Shown: positions 38,714-48,679 of the stretch, piece after piece
Layout of the letters: the number at the start of each line of letters is the position of its first letter
How positions within the stretch are numbered: position 1 is the first letter of the stretch
NCBI RefSeq assembly: GCF_001664485.1
Contig: NZ_CP013630.1
Coordinates: 437,001 to 501,000 of the forward strand
Length of the DNA stretch: 64,000 nt
Direction of reading: 5' to 3'
Source: Rhizobium sp. N324
GTDB taxonomy: Bacteria > Pseudomonadota > Alphaproteobacteria > Rhizobiales > Rhizobiaceae
The notes under the pieces: model-generated
Databases searched by the model: none
What the model was told of the DNA's origin: nothing
Seen by the model: only the letters and a program-made list of their open reading frames with translations
Made by a program: the position numbers and the translations under genes

Positions 38714-39268
38714 ATGATCAAGTCCGTATTGCGCGGCTTCGCGCTCGCCACCGCCCTGTCGGCCGTCGCCTTCGCTGCCGCCAAGAACCCCGAAGTCGGC
38801 GGCGCGGCGATGTTCGCCACCAAGAACATCATCGAAAACGCCGTGAATTCCAAGGATCACACGACGCTGGTGGCAGCCGTCAAGGCAGCCGGCCTGGTCG
38901 GCACGCTCGAGGGCAAAGGTCCCTTCACCGTCTTTGCGCCGACCAACGAAGCTTTCGCCGCCCTGCCGAAGGGCACAGTCGAGACGCTGCTCAAGCCGGA
39001 AAACAAGGCGACGCTGACCAAGGTTCTGACCTGCCATGTGATTGCCGCCGATGCGATGGCCAAGACCGTTGCCAAGATGATCAAGGATGACGGAGGCGAG
39101 CACGACATCAAGACCGTCGGCGGCTGCGTGCTGAAAGCCAGGGAAAGCATGGGCAAGATCACGCTGACCGACGAAAACGGCGGCGTCTCGCATGTCACGA
39201 TCGCCGACGTCAAACAGTCGAACGGCGTCATTCATGTCGTCGACAAGGTGCTGCTGCCGAAGATGTAA
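38714..39268 (+). CDS. Secreted fasciclin (FAS1) domain protein
   Basis: 184 residues: a signal peptide (about 1-23) and one FAS1 domain with both conserved boxes, GPFTVFAPTNEAFAAL (H1 region) and the C-terminal NGVIHVVDKVLLP. FAS1 proteins act in adhesion or at the cell surface. Start ATG 38714 with gaggag ribosome site. It is 143 bases after the anti-sigma gene on the same strand and is the likely target of the sigma factor, as MPT70/MPT83 are for SigK in mycobacteria (inference). Confidence 0.88.
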   Translation: MIKSVLRGFALATALSAVAFAAAKNPEVGGAAMFATKNIIENAVNSKDHTTLVAAVKAAGLVGTLEGKGPFTVFAPTNEAFAALPKGTVETLLKPENKATLTKVLTCHVIAADAMAKTVAKMIKDDGGEHDIKTVGGCVLKARESMGKITLTDENGGVSHVTIADVKQSNGVIHVVDKVLLPKM

Positions 39269-39291
39269 GATCGCCGGTATCGGCAGAGGCA

Positions 39292-39320
39292 GGGGCGCCC
39301 TTCGGGGCGCCCCTTTTATT
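39292..39320. terminator. Bidirectional terminator between fasciclin gene and engB
   Basis: ggggcgcc (39292-39299) pairs with ggcgcccc (39306-39313), followed by ttttattt. It ends at the engB stop codon and serves the fasciclin gene. Confidence 0.75.
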
Positions 39321-39969
39321 TCCAGTTTGCGATGCCGACGGTTTGCGCGATCGCCTGGCGCAGGTCGTCCAGTCCGTCGCCCTTTTCCGATGAGGTGGAC
39401 AGCACGCCGGGATAGGCGGCCGGGCGCTTGCGGATCTTGTCCGCGGTCTCGGCAAGCAGCTTCGGCACGGCGGGCGCCTTGATCTTGTCGGTCTTGGTCA
39501 GCACGATCTGATAGGAGACGGCCGCCTTGTCGAGCAGATCGAGCACGTCATCGTCGTTCTTTTTGATGCCGTGGCGGCTGTCGATCAGCACATAGACGCG
39601 CTTCAGCGTCGCGCGGCCGCGCAGATAGTCGAAAACCAGCTTGGTCCACTTGTCGACCATGTCCTTCGGCGCCTGCGCATAGCCATAGCCCGGCATGTCG
39701 ACGATCGCCATCGGCGGCATGTCGCCGCTTTCGCCGGAATAGCCATCCGGAACGAAATAATTGAGCTCCTGGGTGCGCCCCGGCGTGTTCGAGGTGCGCG
39801 CCAGCCCCTTCTGGCCGACCAGCGCATTGATCAGCGACGACTTGCCGACATTGGAACGGCCGGCGAATGCCACCTCAAGCGGCCCTTCCGGCGGCAGGAA
39901 GTTGAGCGACGGGACGCCGCGGATGAAGATCCATGGGTGGCCGAAGAGCGGCTTTTCGGTTTCGGGCAT
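39316..39969 (-). CDS. engB: Ribosome biogenesis GTP-binding protein EngB (YihA/YsxC)
   Basis: 217-residue GTPase needed for 50S ribosome assembly. G1 [17 protein letters not shown] (about 35-51), G3 [11 protein letters not shown]4 LTKTDKIKA and G5-like STSSEKGDG are all present. In rhizobia it stands between argB and yidC. It is preceded by yidC with an intergenic stretch of 140 bases. Confidence 0.95.
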   Translation of the reverse strand: MPETEKPLFGHPWIFIRGVPSLNFLPPEGPLEVAFAGRSNVGKSSLINALVGQKGLARTSNTPGRTQELNYFVPDGYSGESGDMPPMAIVDMPGYGYAQAPKDMVDKWTKLVFDYLRGRATLKRVYVLIDSRHGIKKNDDDVLDLLDKAAVSYQIVLTKTDKIKAPAVPKLLAETADKIRKRPAAYPGVLSTSSEKGDGLDDLRQAIAQTVGIANWK

Positions 39970-40075
39970 ACGGGCTCGGCAATCCTAGGGTTCGGTCTTA
40001 AGTCGGCTTCGTGGTTTTGCGGACAGATGTCAAGCTTCGAGGTGGTCTGCGCTTCGCGCCTCGGTCCGCCCGGAA

Positions 40076-40102
40076 ATGAAAAGCCCCGCCGGAGCGGGGC
40101 TT
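40076..40102 (-). terminator. Terminator of the rpmH-rnpA-yidC operon
   Basis: On the minus strand aagccccgc pairs with gcggggctt around tccg, followed by ttcattt. It begins 8 bases after the yidC stop. Confidence 0.7.
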
Positions 40103-40109
40103 GAGAGCG

Positions 40110-41906
40110 TCATTTCGACGGCGCCGGTTTTCGCCGGAACAGGCCCTTCAGATTGTCGAAGAGTTCGACCTTGACGCCCTGGCGCTTCATGATCACCGAC
40201 TGCTGCGCGACCGAGAGCGTGTTGTTCCAGGCCCAGTAGATGACCAGGCCGGCCGGGAAGCTTGCCAGCATGAACATGAATACCAGCGGCATCCAGTTGA
40301 AGATCATCGCCTGGGTCGGATCGGGCGGCGTCGGGTTCATGCGCATCTGCAGGAACATGGTAACACCCATGATCAGCGGCCAGACGCCGAGATGCAGTAG
40401 GGTCGGCGCCTCGAAGGGCAGCAGGCCGAACAGGTTGACGATCGACGTCGGATCGGGCGCCGAAAGGTCCTTGATCCAGCCGAAGAACGGCGCGTGCCGC
40501 ATTTCGATGGTGATGTAGATCACCTTGTAGAGCGAGAAGAAGATCGGGATCTGCAGCGCCACCGGCCAGCAGCCGGCGATCGGATTGATCTTCTCTTCCT
40601 TGTAGAGCTGCATGGTCGCCTGCTGCAGCCCCATGCGGTCGTCGGCGAATTTCGCCTTCAGCTCCTCCATCTTCGGCTGCATGCGCTTCATGTTCGCCAT
40701 AGAAGCATATTGCTTGCTGGCGAGCGGGAAGAACAACGCCTTGACGACGATGGTGGTGCACAGGATCGCCACGCCGAAATTGCCGAAGAAGCGGAAGAAG
40801 AAATCCATCAGCTTGAACATCGGCTTGGTGATGAAATAGAAGTAGCCCCAGTCGATCAGCCGGTCGAACTTCGGGATCGAATAGCTGGCCTTATAGCCGT
40901 CAATGACGGGCACTTCCTTGGCGCCGGCGAAGACGAGGTTCTTGAGCTCGATCGATTGGCCCGGCGCGACGGTGAAGGCGTCGTCCTTGTAGTCGGCCTG
41001 ATAGCGCGGCTGGCCATCGGCAAAATGCGAGAAACGCGCCTCGTAGGCTGACGTCTGCGGCGGAACGATCGTCGCGGCCCAGTATTTGTCGGTGATGCCA
41101 AGCCAGCCGCCGGTGGATTTCGGCGGCATGACGGCTTCTTTCTCGGCGGCGGTATACTTGGTTTCAATCAGGCCGTCGTCGCCGATGACGCCGATGAAGC
41201 CTTCATGCAGCACGTAGACCGAGGGCGTCGTCGGCTTGTTGTAACGCGTCACGCGGCCGTAGGAAGACAGCGATACAGGAGCCTGGCCGGTATTTTCGAT
41301 CTTGTCGGCGACGGTGAACATGTAGCGTTCGTCGACCGAGATGGTGCGGGTGAAGGTCAGGCCCTTGTCATTGGTATAGGAGAGCGTCACCGGGGTCTTG
41401 TCGGTGAGCTTGGCGCCCTCGGGCGCGGTCCAGAGCGTCGAGGCGCCGGGAACGCTGCCCGTCGCGTCGCTGCCGATGTAGCCGAGTTCGGTGAAGTAGC
41501 CGTCCTTGGTTTCCGCCGGGCTGAACAGGGTGATGGTCGGGCTCGAGTCGTCGACGGTCTCGTGATAGCCCTTGAGCTTCAGGTCGTCGAGCCGGGCGCC
41601 GGCAAGGTTGATCGAGCCGGAAAGCGCAGGGGTATCGATGACGACGCGCGGGTTCTTGGCGAGCGCCTGTTCGAGCGTCGCCGTGGCGACGGCCTGACCG
41701 GAGGGGGCCGTACCGCTGGTCGGAGCGGGCGTCGCGCCGTCGGCCGCGGGCTGCTGCACCTGTTCGGTCTTCTGCTGCGCCTTCTGGGCTTCCTGCGCCT
41801 TGCGCTGGGCCTCGATGCGCGGATTCATATAGAGAAACTGCCAGCCGAGGACGATCAGCACCGAGAGAGCGATCGCAATGAAGTAATTGCGGTTTTTTTC
41901 CATCAT
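40110..41906 (-). CDS. yidC: Membrane protein insertase YidC
   Basis: Inserts and folds inner-membrane proteins, alone or with SecYEG. 598 residues: a first membrane helix (about 8-25), a large periplasmic domain (about 60-350), then a membrane core of five helices (about 355-585) with the conserved stretch [19 protein letters not shown] and the cytoplasmic coiled loop [17 protein letters not shown]. It overlaps rnpA by 4 bases (41903-41906) in the classic rpmH-rnpA-yidC order. Confidence 0.96.
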   Translation of the reverse strand: MMEKNRNYFIAIALSVLIVLGWQFLYMNPRIEAQRKAQEAQKAQQKTEQVQQPAADGATPAPTSGTAPSGQAVATATLEQALAKNPRVVIDTPALSGSINLAGARLDDLKLKGYHETVDDSSPTITLFSPAETKDGYFTELGYIGSDATGSVPGASTLWTAPEGAKLTDKTPVTLSYTNDKGLTFTRTISVDERYMFTVADKIENTGQAPVSLSSYGRVTRYNKPTTPSVYVLHEGFIGVIGDDGLIETKYTAAEKEAVMPPKSTGGWLGITDKYWAATIVPPQTSAYEARFSHFADGQPRYQADYKDDAFTVAPGQSIELKNLVFAGAKEVPVIDGYKASYSIPKFDRLIDWGYFYFITKPMFKLMDFFFRFFGNFGVAILCTTIVVKALFFPLASKQYASMANMKRMQPKMEELKAKFADDRMGLQQATMQLYKEEKINPIAGCWPVALQIPIFFSLYKVIYITIEMRHAPFFGWIKDLSAPDPTSIVNLFGLLPFEAPTLLHLGVWPLIMGVTMFLQMRMNPTPPDPTQAMIFNWMPLVFMFMLASFPAGLVIYWAWNNTLSVAQQSVIMKRQGVKVELFDNLKGLFRRKPAPSK

Positions 41907-42304
41907 ACGTTCCTGGGGCGTCCGTCTCCGGAGCGCCGGGGTTTCGGCCTGGTTTCCACGCGAAATTTCAGTTCCGCGGCCAATTCTTTGAAGGACGCCT
42001 CAAGCACGTCCCTGCGCGCGACAACCACATAGTCGTGTCCGGGCTGCATTGCAAACCCCGCATGAAGCCGCACCGCCTCTTTCAGGCGGCGGCGCATCCG
42101 GTTGCGTTCGACTGCGTTGCCATGTTTTTTGGTGACTGTGAAACCGACGCGGGCTTGGCTGTCGGGTTCCTTCCGGTCGAGGACTTCGAGAAGGAAGAGG
42201 CCGCCGCGGCGTTTTTCGCCCTCGCGAACGGCAAGAAACTGCGGGCGGCTTTTCAGCCGCCCGACAGTGTGTTTTTCTTCGTTGGTCGTCAATTCGCCCG
42301 CCAT
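41903..42304 (-). CDS. rnpA: Ribonuclease P protein component
   Basis: Protein cofactor of RNase P, which matures tRNA 5' ends. 133 residues, with the basic RNR signature in [17 protein letters not shown]. The N-terminus ([15 protein letters not shown]) is the substrate-binding face. It lies 21 bases after rpmH and overlaps yidC. Confidence 0.93.
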   Translation of the reverse strand: MAGELTTNEEKHTVGRLKSRPQFLAVREGEKRRGGLFLLEVLDRKEPDSQARVGFTVTKKHGNAVERNRMRRRLKEAVRLHAGFAMQPGHDYVVVARRDVLEASFKELAAELKFRVETRPKPRRSGDGRPRNV

Positions 42305-42325
42305 CTCTTCTCGGGCAACCCGGCC

Positions 42326-42460
42326 TTAAGCCGAAAGACGCTTGCGGCCCTGCGCGCGGCGGCCGGCGATGACCTTGCGGCCACCCTTGGTAGACATGCG
42401 CGCACGGAAGCCGTGGCGACGCTTGCGAACAAGCTTGGATGGTTGGTAGGTACGCTTCAT
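42326..42460 (-). CDS. rpmH: 50S ribosomal protein L34
   Basis: 44-residue, very basic protein [20 protein letters not shown]... ending [12 protein letters not shown], an exact match to the L34 pattern. It is too short for usual ORF length limits. The start ATG is at 42460. It leads the rpmH-rnpA-yidC operon. Confidence 0.97.
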   Translation of the reverse strand: MKRTYQPSKLVRKRRHGFRARMSTKGGRKVIAGRRAQGRKRLSA

Positions 42461-42879
42461 TTATTTAAACACCGCGGAGTGCGGCCCTTCTTGAATTTGC
42501 ATGATGCAAGGAGCGTTGTTTTTCGAACGGGCGGGCCATGAAAGGCCTGAGTGACCGGACGTGCGGCGGCTTATACGGACGAAGCCGGTGAAAGTCAATT
42601 ATACCGGATGATTTCACCTCGCGCCGGTAGCTTGAGAAGTATTTTCGCATTCCGGTGTTAAGAAATTGGACATGCGCCGACTGGTTGTGCTTCGGCGTCG
42701 GTGCAGATCGATCGCCCGGTTTTCCAGGGCTTTTGCGTCCTCGCCAGGGCCGATACGGAAGATTTCCCCTAGCCATAATCGTAAATATTGGAAATCGAAC
42801 TTTAATAAATTTCTCCGATATTCGGATCATCGGCTGGCAATTTGCTTTCCAGGCAGTGGCGTAGGTAGGAGACAGTGCA

Positions 42880-44877
42880 TTGAAGATCCGTGGCAAAATT
42901 AATCTGCTGGTATGCGTGATGGGCTCCGTCGCGCTTCTGATCGGCGCAACGGCATTGTCGGCCATGCATGAATACAGCCGCAACCTGACGGCCTACGAGC
43001 AGGCGGCCGCCCGTGCCTATGCCGGCGAACGCCTCAACCGCTTCGTCACGGCCGTGGTGATGGAATCGCGCGGCATCTATGCCGCCAAGACGATCAAGGA
43101 TACGCCGAACTTCGCCAAGGGCTTGCTGGCCGGCCTCGACGAGATCGACAAGGTTATCGCCGGTTGGGCGCCGCTCGTTCCCGAAGATGAGAAGGGCGAT
43201 TTTGCCAAGCTTTCTGCCCGCGCCGCGGAATTCCGCACCTTCCGCGCGGAAACGGCCCGTCTCGGCACCGAAGTCGGCCCCGAGGCCGCCAGCGCCCAGG
43301 GCAATAATGAAGCCAACCGCGCCAACCGCAAGGCGTTCCAGGCGGAGATCGACGCGGTCGTCGCCATCGATAAAGCCGCGCTGGAGACCGTCAATGCCGA
43401 GATCGAAAGCTTCCGCTCCTGGGTGCTGATGCTCGTCCTCAGCATCACCGGCGTCGGCATCGCGGCCGGCATCGGCATGGGCTTTTATATCGGCACCAGC
43501 CATCTGAGCCGCCCGATCAAGCGCGTCACCCATGCGATCAACGCAGTCGCCGACGGCAATTTCGAGGCCGAGGTTCCCTTTGCCGGACGCCGGGACGAAA
43601 TCGGCGAGATGGCCGCGGCGGTCGCGGTCTTCAAGCAGAACGGCCTTGCCGTCAAGCGCCTGAACGCCCAGGAGGCGGCGATGCGCGCCAAGAGCGACGA
43701 CCTGCAGTCGAGCATGTCGGTCGTCGTCGCCGCGGCTGCGGCCGGCGATTTCAGCCACCGCATCGACAAGGACTATGAGGACGAGAACCTCAACCGGTTC
43801 GCCGGCAACATCAACACGCTGCTGTCGAGCGTCGATGCCGGCATCGGCGAGACCCGCCGCGTCATCGCCAGCCTTGCTGAGGGCGACCTCACCCAGACGA
43901 TGCGCGGCAGCTTCCAGGGCGCCTTCGCCGAGCTGCAGCAGAACGTCAACAACACCTTCGTCACCCTGCAGGCGACGATGCGCGAGGTGCGCGAGACGAC
44001 CGAAGCGATGAACGGCAACACCGCCGAGCTGCGCAATGCCAGCGACGACCTGTCGAAGCGCACCGAGCAGCAGGCGGCCGCCCTCGAACAGACCTCGGCA
44101 GCGCTCGATCAGATCACTGCCGTCGTCCAGAACTCAACCGAGCGGGCGCATGAAGCAACCGTCATGGTTTCCGAAGCCAAGGACAAATCAGGCGCTTCCG
44201 GCGTCGTCGTGCGCAACGCCGTCGAGGCGATGGGCCGCATCGAGCAGGCCTCGCGCGAAATCAGCCAGATCATCAACGTCATCGACGAGATCGCCTTCCA
44301 GACCAATTTGCTGGCGCTGAACGCCGGCGTCGAGGCGGCACGCGCCGGCGAGGCCGGAAAGGGCTTTGCGGTCGTCGCCCAGGAAGTGCGCGAACTCGCC
44401 CAGCGCTCGGCAACGGCCGCCAAGGACATCAAGGCGTTGATCACCAAGTCGGGCGACGAGGTGCAGGTCGGCGTTAAGCTGGTGCAGGCGACCGGCGAGG
44501 CACTGGCGGAAATCGGCACCCGTGTCATCGCCATCAACGACCATATCCATTCGATCGCCACGGCTGCGACCGAGCAGTCGACCGGCCTCAAGGAGGTCAA
44601 TACCGCCGTCAACCAGATGGACCAGGTGACCCAGCAGAATGCCGCCATGGTGGAGGAGACCTCCGCCGCCACCCACAGGCTTTCGGCCGAAGCCGGTGGG
44701 CTGGTCAGCCTCATTGCCCGCTTCAAACTGGCCGATGACACCAGGGCACCGGTGGCGCTCGTTCGCAACGAGCCGCAAAGACCGGTCGCCTCGCCCGCCC
44801 GCCGCGCCATCGCCAAGGTCGCCCGCGCCTTCGGCGGCAATGCGGCCGCGGCCGAGCAGAACTGGGAAGAGTTCTGA
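42880..44877 (+). CDS. Methyl-accepting chemotaxis protein with two HAMP domains
   Basis: 665-residue receptor. A first membrane helix (about 8-28), a periplasmic sensing domain of about 150 residues (helical bundle type), a second helix (181-204), HAMP (205-257), a second HAMP-like segment (about 275-370) and the signalling domain with hairpin [24 protein letters not shown]. It ends with NWEEF, which resembles the CheR/CheB-docking pentapeptide NWETF. The start is a TTG at 42880 with tagga 9 bases upstream. No che genes are nearby. Confidence 0.9.
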   Translation: MKIRGKINLLVCVMGSVALLIGATALSAMHEYSRNLTAYEQAAARAYAGERLNRFVTAVVMESRGIYAAKTIKDTPNFAKGLLAGLDEIDKVIAGWAPLVPEDEKGDFAKLSARAAEFRTFRAETARLGTEVGPEAASAQGNNEANRANRKAFQAEIDAVVAIDKAALETVNAEIESFRSWVLMLVLSITGVGIAAGIGMGFYIGTSHLSRPIKRVTHAINAVADGNFEAEVPFAGRRDEIGEMAAAVAVFKQNGLAVKRLNAQEAAMRAKSDDLQSSMSVVVAAAAAGDFSHRIDKDYEDENLNRFAGNINTLLSSVDAGIGETRRVIASLAEGDLTQTMRGSFQGAFAELQQNVNNTFVTLQATMREVRETTEAMNGNTAELRNASDDLSKRTEQQAAALEQTSAALDQITAVVQNSTERAHEATVMVSEAKDKSGASGVVVRNAVEAMGRIEQASREISQIINVIDEIAFQTNLLALNAGVEAARAGEAGKGFAVVAQEVRELAQRSATAAKDIKALITKSGDEVQVGVKLVQATGEALAEIGTRVIAINDHIHSIATAATEQSTGLKEVNTAVNQMDQVTQQNAAMVEETSAATHRLSAEAGGLVSLIARFKLADDTRAPVALVRNEPQRPVASPARRAIAKVARAFGGNAAAAEQNWEEF

Positions 44878-44901
44878 TCTGTTGTTGACCATCGCCATTT
44901 T

Positions 44902-44932
44902 TAACGCCGCCTCCGGGCGGCGTTAGTTTTTT
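44902..44932 (+). terminator. Rho-independent terminator after the chemotaxis receptor
   Basis: taacgccgcc (44902-44911) pairs with ggcggcgtta (44916-44925), followed by gtttttt. It ends 25 bases after the stop codon begins. Confidence 0.85.
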
Positions 44933-44958
44933 CTGCCCGGTCCGCGCTGGGCAAAGAC

Positions 44959-45112
44959 CCCGCCCCAAACCCCTCCCCACAAGGGGGAGGGGCTTAACCT
45001 GTCGCACCGGCGCTTTCCACTTCATCCTCCCATCCGCGGAAAGGCTGATATTTGCTGCGCGGGGGCCGCAAATTAGTCCCTCCCCCTTGTGGGGAGGGGT
45101 TGGGGAGGGGTT
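44959..45112. repeat. Intergenic element with inverted terminal arms (copy A)
   Basis: The left arm (about 44959-44996, ccctccccacaaggggga core) is repeated inverted at about 45075-45112. Each arm is itself a palindrome-like purine/pyrimidine tract. The 75-base middle is unrelated to that of the second copy at 60895. This layout occurs often in rhizobial intergenic DNA. No gene is seen in 44878-45357. Confidence 0.6.
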
Positions 45113-45207
45113 TTGTACTCCTCTCGGGCGGCGTTTCTTTGTGACGACATGACGCTGCTCGCAAAGATTTGAAAGCGGAGCCTTTTGGTCTAATATAGAG
45201 ACCCAGG

Positions 45208-45251
45208 GCATGATGCCGAAAAGTGTGAGCGGTTTTCGGACGACATCATGC
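45208..45251. repeat. Rhizobial intergenic palindrome 1
   Basis: gcatgatgccgaaaagtgtg... pairs with ...cggttttcggacgacatcatgc: outer arm gcatgatg / catcatgc and inner arm ccgaaaa / ttttcgg. It is like palindromes found in many rhizobial intergenic regions. Confidence 0.6.
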
Positions 45252-45267
45252 GCTAGCTAAAGAATCG

Positions 45268-45315
45268 AGAACAGGATTGGTTGCGGGCCGACCGGCCTGA
45301 AACCAATCCTGTTCT
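45268..45315. repeat. Palindrome 2 just upstream of the sensor kinase
   Basis: agaacaggattggtt (45268-45282) is the exact inverse of aaccaatcctgttct (45301-45315), with an inner gggccgaccggcc. It ends 43 bases before the start of the sensor kinase, so it could affect that gene's expression. Confidence 0.65.
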
Positions 45316-45357
45316 AGATGGGGGCGGCTGCAGTGCTGCCGATCGGGCGAGACGAGA

Positions 45358-46878
45358 ATGCCGGTACAAGATCAGGGCGACAATCCTTCGGCGGAAATCC
45401 CCGCGGCCGGCGAGGCGGTCAGGGCGCCGTGCCCGTCTGCTGGCATGTTCGGTGGATTGTCGGGCAAGCTGCTCTGGCTCACCGTCGTCTTTATCATGCT
45501 CGCCGAAATCCTGATTTTCTTCCCCTCGGTCGCCAGCATGCGGATACGCTGGCTGCAGGACAGGCTGAACACGGCCGCTGCCGCCGCGATCGTCATCGAC
45601 GGACTCCAGCCGGTCGAGCTGCCGCGGGCGCTGCAGAAGGAGACCCTGGAGGCGACCGGCACCAAGGCGATCGTGCTGCGCAAGGACGGTACCTCGCGGC
45701 TCTTGGCGACGACCGACATGCCGACCTCGGTCGATGAAGCCTATGATCTCACCGATGTGCCGCCGGCAACGGCGATACGCGATGCGCTCGACACCTTGAT
45801 CTTCGGCGGCAGCAGGATGATCCGCGTCTACGGCCCGGTCGGCGACACCAATACCGGCGTCGAGGTCGTGATGAAGGACAGGCAGCTGCGCACGGCGATG
45901 TTTGCCTATTCCCGCAACGTTCTGCTGCTGTCGGTGCTGATCTCGCTCTTTACCGCGACGCTGATCTTTTTTGCGATCAACCGCATCCTGATCGGCCCTA
46001 TCCGCCGGCTGACCGGCAGCATGCAGCAATTCTCCTCCGATCCTGAGAACCCCGCCCATATTTACATCGGCGATGGCGGCCGCGACGAACTGGCGGTCGC
46101 CGGCCGCAACCTTACCTCGATGCAGATGGAGCTGCAAAAGACGCTGAAGCAGCAGAAGAACCTCGCCGCGCTCGGCCTCGCCGTCTCCAAGATCAATCAC
46201 GACATGCGCAATATCCTCGCCTCGGCGCAGCTGATGTCGGACCGGCTGGTCGATGTCGACGATCCGATGGTCAAGAGTTTTGCCCCGAAGCTCCTGCGCA
46301 CCATCGATCGCGCCGTCGGTTATACCACCGAGGTGCTGTCCTACGGCAAGGCGAGCGAATCCGCCCCGCGCCGTCGCCATATCCCGCTTTTGGAACTAAC
46401 CCAGGACGTCAAGGACATGCTGGCGATCGATCCGCAAAGCGGCATCGAATTCACCGAGCAGATCGGCGCCGATCTCAAGGTCGATGCCGATGGCGAGCAG
46501 CTGTTCCGGGTCATCCACAATCTCTGCCGCAACGCGCTGCAGGCGCTGACGGCGCCGGGCGAGGGTGTCCCGGGCGCGGTCAGACGCATCACCGTCGCCG
46601 CCCAGCGCGTCGGCAGCGTCGTCAGCATCACCGTGGATGATACCGGGCCTGGCATGCCATTGAAGGCGCGCCAGAACCTCTTTGCCGCCTTCCGCGGCTC
46701 CGCCCGCTCCGGCGGCACCGGCCTCGGCCTGACGATCGCCCGCGAGCTGGTGCTCGCCCATGGCGGCACGATCGCGCTTGTGGAAAAACCGACTGTCGGA
46801 ACCCAGTTCCGCATCGAGATCCCTGATCGCCCGGTTTCGCTGGAGGATTACCGCAGCCGGACGCACCTTGAGAAGTGA
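45358..46878 (+). CDS. Sensor histidine kinase
   Basis: 506-residue two-component kinase. A membrane helix (about 36-56), a periplasmic sensor region (57-185), a second helix (186-208), HAMP-like linker, then His281 in KINHDMRNILASAQLM, which differs from the usual HExRxP box. The ATPase domain has N box NLCRNALQAL, G1 DDTGPGMP and G2 GGTGLGLTIA. No response regulator is adjacent. The ATG at 45358 has no strong ribosome site. Confidence 0.86.
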   Translation: MPVQDQGDNPSAEIPAAGEAVRAPCPSAGMFGGLSGKLLWLTVVFIMLAEILIFFPSVASMRIRWLQDRLNTAAAAAIVIDGLQPVELPRALQKETLEATGTKAIVLRKDGTSRLLATTDMPTSVDEAYDLTDVPPATAIRDALDTLIFGGSRMIRVYGPVGDTNTGVEVVMKDRQLRTAMFAYSRNVLLLSVLISLFTATLIFFAINRILIGPIRRLTGSMQQFSSDPENPAHIYIGDGGRDELAVAGRNLTSMQMELQKTLKQQKNLAALGLAVSKINHDMRNILASAQLMSDRLVDVDDPMVKSFAPKLLRTIDRAVGYTTEVLSYGKASESAPRRRHIPLLELTQDVKDMLAIDPQSGIEFTEQIGADLKVDADGEQLFRVIHNLCRNALQALTAPGEGVPGAVRRITVAAQRVGSVVSITVDDTGPGMPLKARQNLFAAFRGSARSGGTGLGLTIARELVLAHGGTIALVEKPTVGTQFRIEIPDRPVSLEDYRSRTHLEK

Positions 46879-46935
46879 CCGGATTTGGAAAGCCGCGGCC
46901 GCAAATTTTTAAACGGCGATTTTTTCAGAAATGCT

Positions 46936-46963
46936 CTTGCATTGTCCCGAAGGACGCTTTAGA
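46936..46963 (+). promoter_or_regulatory. Possible promoter of tRNA-Arg
   Basis: cttgca (46936-46941) and tttaga (46958-46963) with 16 bases between resemble rhizobial CTTGAC/CTATAT promoters. The -10 lies 36 bases before the tRNA. Confidence 0.35.
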
Positions 46964-46999
46964 GGATCGCCCACGCAAGCGGCACCGCCGCAGTTGCAC

Positions 47000-47076
47000 G
47001 CACCCGTAGCTCAGCTGGATAGAGCACCAGACTACGAATCTGGGGGTCAGGAGTTCGAATCTCTTCGGGTGCGCCA
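47000..47076 (+). tRNA. tRNA-Arg (anticodon ACG)
   Basis: 77 bases from gcacccg to gcgcca. The acceptor stem gcacccg/cgggtgc, D-arm agctcagctggatagagc, anticodon loop ctacgaa (ACG) and T-arm gagttcgaatctc all pair. The CCA is encoded. The accessory region begins directly downstream, a usual site for integration of mobile DNA; no duplicated 3' end was found in the window. Confidence 0.95.
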
Positions 47077-47297
47077 TTTCCTCTTTTTCATTGCAAGACT
47101 ATGTTAAGGCCTTGAACGGGAAGCTCAAATCCGCCGTTCTAAATCCTTCATTCCGCTTATAACTTAGCCTATCGGCGAAGCTTAGTTTCAGCACCGCGCG
47201 GCGATTTTCCAATCTCCCACAATTCCCTGAACATCGAAGCCCAGGCAGGACTTCAGATTTTCTTGGCGATACCGCCGCGATATGGCAGAATGAACAC

Positions 47298-47534
47298 ATG
47301 AAGAACAACGTAGATATTTTCGACGATCTTAGCCGTCGCATCGACATGCTGGCAGAGCGTTCAACCTTGACGCGCAGCCAGATTATCGAAGACGCGCTTT
47401 CCCATGGTCGCTCTCTTGCGTGGCAGGAAAAATGGATCGCGGGCGTTCAGGCGGGGATCGAAGGCGCCGACAGAGGCAACTTCGCCACGGATGAAGAAAT
47501 TGCCGCCGTGCTGAACAAATACAGTCAGGCATAA
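47298..47534 (+). CDS. ParD-like ribbon-helix-helix antitoxin
   Basis: 78-residue CopG/ParD-type antitoxin. The N-terminal 45 residues (VDIFDDLSRRIDMLAERSTL and RSQIIEDALSHGRSLAW) form a ribbon-helix-helix fold; the C-terminus (FATDEEIAAVLNKYSQA) is the toxin-binding tail. ATG 47298 is used. The toxin frame starts a few bases after its stop, the normal parDE order. Confidence 0.8.
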   Translation: MKNNVDIFDDLSRRIDMLAERSTLTRSQIIEDALSHGRSLAWQEKWIAGVQAGIEGADRGNFATDEEIAAVLNKYSQA

Positions 47535-47541
47535 CAGCCCC

Positions 47542-47829
47542 GTTCGCCTTGTCTGGACGAAACGCTATCTCAAAGAGCTTGCCGGCATCAACGATTATAT
47601 CGGCGAGAGAAACCCGCGCGCCGCGGCGCGCGTCGTCAATGACATTCATTCAAAGACGGAGAAGCTTTTATCCGCCAATCCCTTCATAGGGCGTGCCGGC
47701 GAAATCAGAGGAACACGCGAGCTTGTTATTCCGGCAACGCCTTACATCGTTGCCTACCGCGTTCGAGACGACCATATCGAAGTTCTGTTCGTCCAGCACG
47801 GCGCGCGTGAGTGGCCGGACGAGGTCTAA
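47542..47829 (+). CDS. ParE/RelE-family toxin reading frame without a standard start codon
   Basis: The frame from GTT 47542 to TAA 47829 reads VRLVWTKRYLKELAGINDYI, then NPFIGRAGEIRGTRELVIPA and VLFVQHGAREWPDEV, the full 95-residue ParE fold (gyrase-type toxin) that follows ParD. Upstream the frame runs back only to a TGA at about 47512, with no ATG, GTG or TTG between. So the gene has probably lost its start or uses a rare start; translation coupled to the antitoxin stop at 47534 is possible. Not confirmed. Confidence 0.6.
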   Translation, partial: VRLVWTKRYLKELAGINDYIGERNPRAAARVVNDIHSKTEKLLSANPFIGRAGEIRGTRELVIPATPYIVAYRVRDDHIEVLFVQHGAREWPDEV

Positions 47830-47971
47830 TCGTCCTGGCAATGCGCCGACGAAATCAGCGTGCGACGCTTCATCCCCGCCATCAAGTGATAGCGTACTTC
47901 CCTGGTCCCTCGAAGGAGCTATGTCCGTTGATAGGGGAAGAAAAGGCTGATGCGAGGCGAGGGAGTTTGCC

Positions 47972-48624
47972 GTGGCAATTTCAGAATTATGGACGGTCTC
48001 CAACCGACATCAATTTCCCCTGCCGGACTTTCAGAACGGCGATGAAATCAGCTTCCCGGCGCTTTGGTGTCGGCATTGCTTGATCGGTTTACAAAATCGG
48101 GAGACGCCGTCTTCGATCCCTTCGTGGGCTTGGGAACGACGTTCTTCGTCTGCGAGCAGAAGGGCAGAATCCCTTACGGGATAGAAACCGACCGGCAGCG
48201 ATATGAATGGGTTAGGGAACGCATCACGACAGAGGATCATCTCTTCTCCGGTGATAGCGCGGGGCTGGCAGCCTTCGGCCTTCCCGAGATGGAATTCTGC
48301 ATCACATCGCCGCCATACATGCCGCATTGGCATAAATGGAACCCGCTTGACAACGGCGATCCCAATTATGACGGCTATGACGTTTATCTGAAACGCATGC
48401 AGGAAATACACGGCCAGATCTGCCAACGCTTGAAGACGAATGCCTATCTTGTCGTTCAGGCCGACAATCTGACCAGCGAAAAATTCTCTCCCCTTGCCTG
48501 GGATCTTGGGCGAGCTTTGTCAGAGGTCATGATGCTTGAAGGGGAAATTATGGTCACATGGTCTGAAGCTGTGGAAAGCGGCAACTGCTTCACCCAATGC
48601 CTCGTGTTCAAGAATGCAAGCTGA
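47972..48624 (+). pseudogene. Site-specific DNA methyltransferase, disrupted by a frameshift
   Basis: The first part, from GTG 47972 with gggag upstream, reads MAISELWTVSNRHQFPLPDF... to SFPAL near 48063. The reading then has to change frame to continue VSALLDRFTK, DPFVGLGTT and TSPPYMPHWHKW to the stop at 48624. Motifs FxGxG-type and SPPY place it among the alpha/beta N4-cytosine or N6-adenine DNA methyltransferases. The break is in the run gcgctttggtg (one base missing or two extra). No restriction gene is seen. Inactive unless the sequence is wrong. Confidence 0.7.
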
Positions 48625-48679
48625 TGAAAAAAGCTTGCCGCGATGGCCACTCTGTGACCCAAGGAAGCCAAGCGAAAAA

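Noticed and set aside
42836..42856. Sigma-54-like tggcaatttgc upstream of the chemotaxis receptor
   Set aside because: GG and GC are only 6 bases apart, not the required 10.
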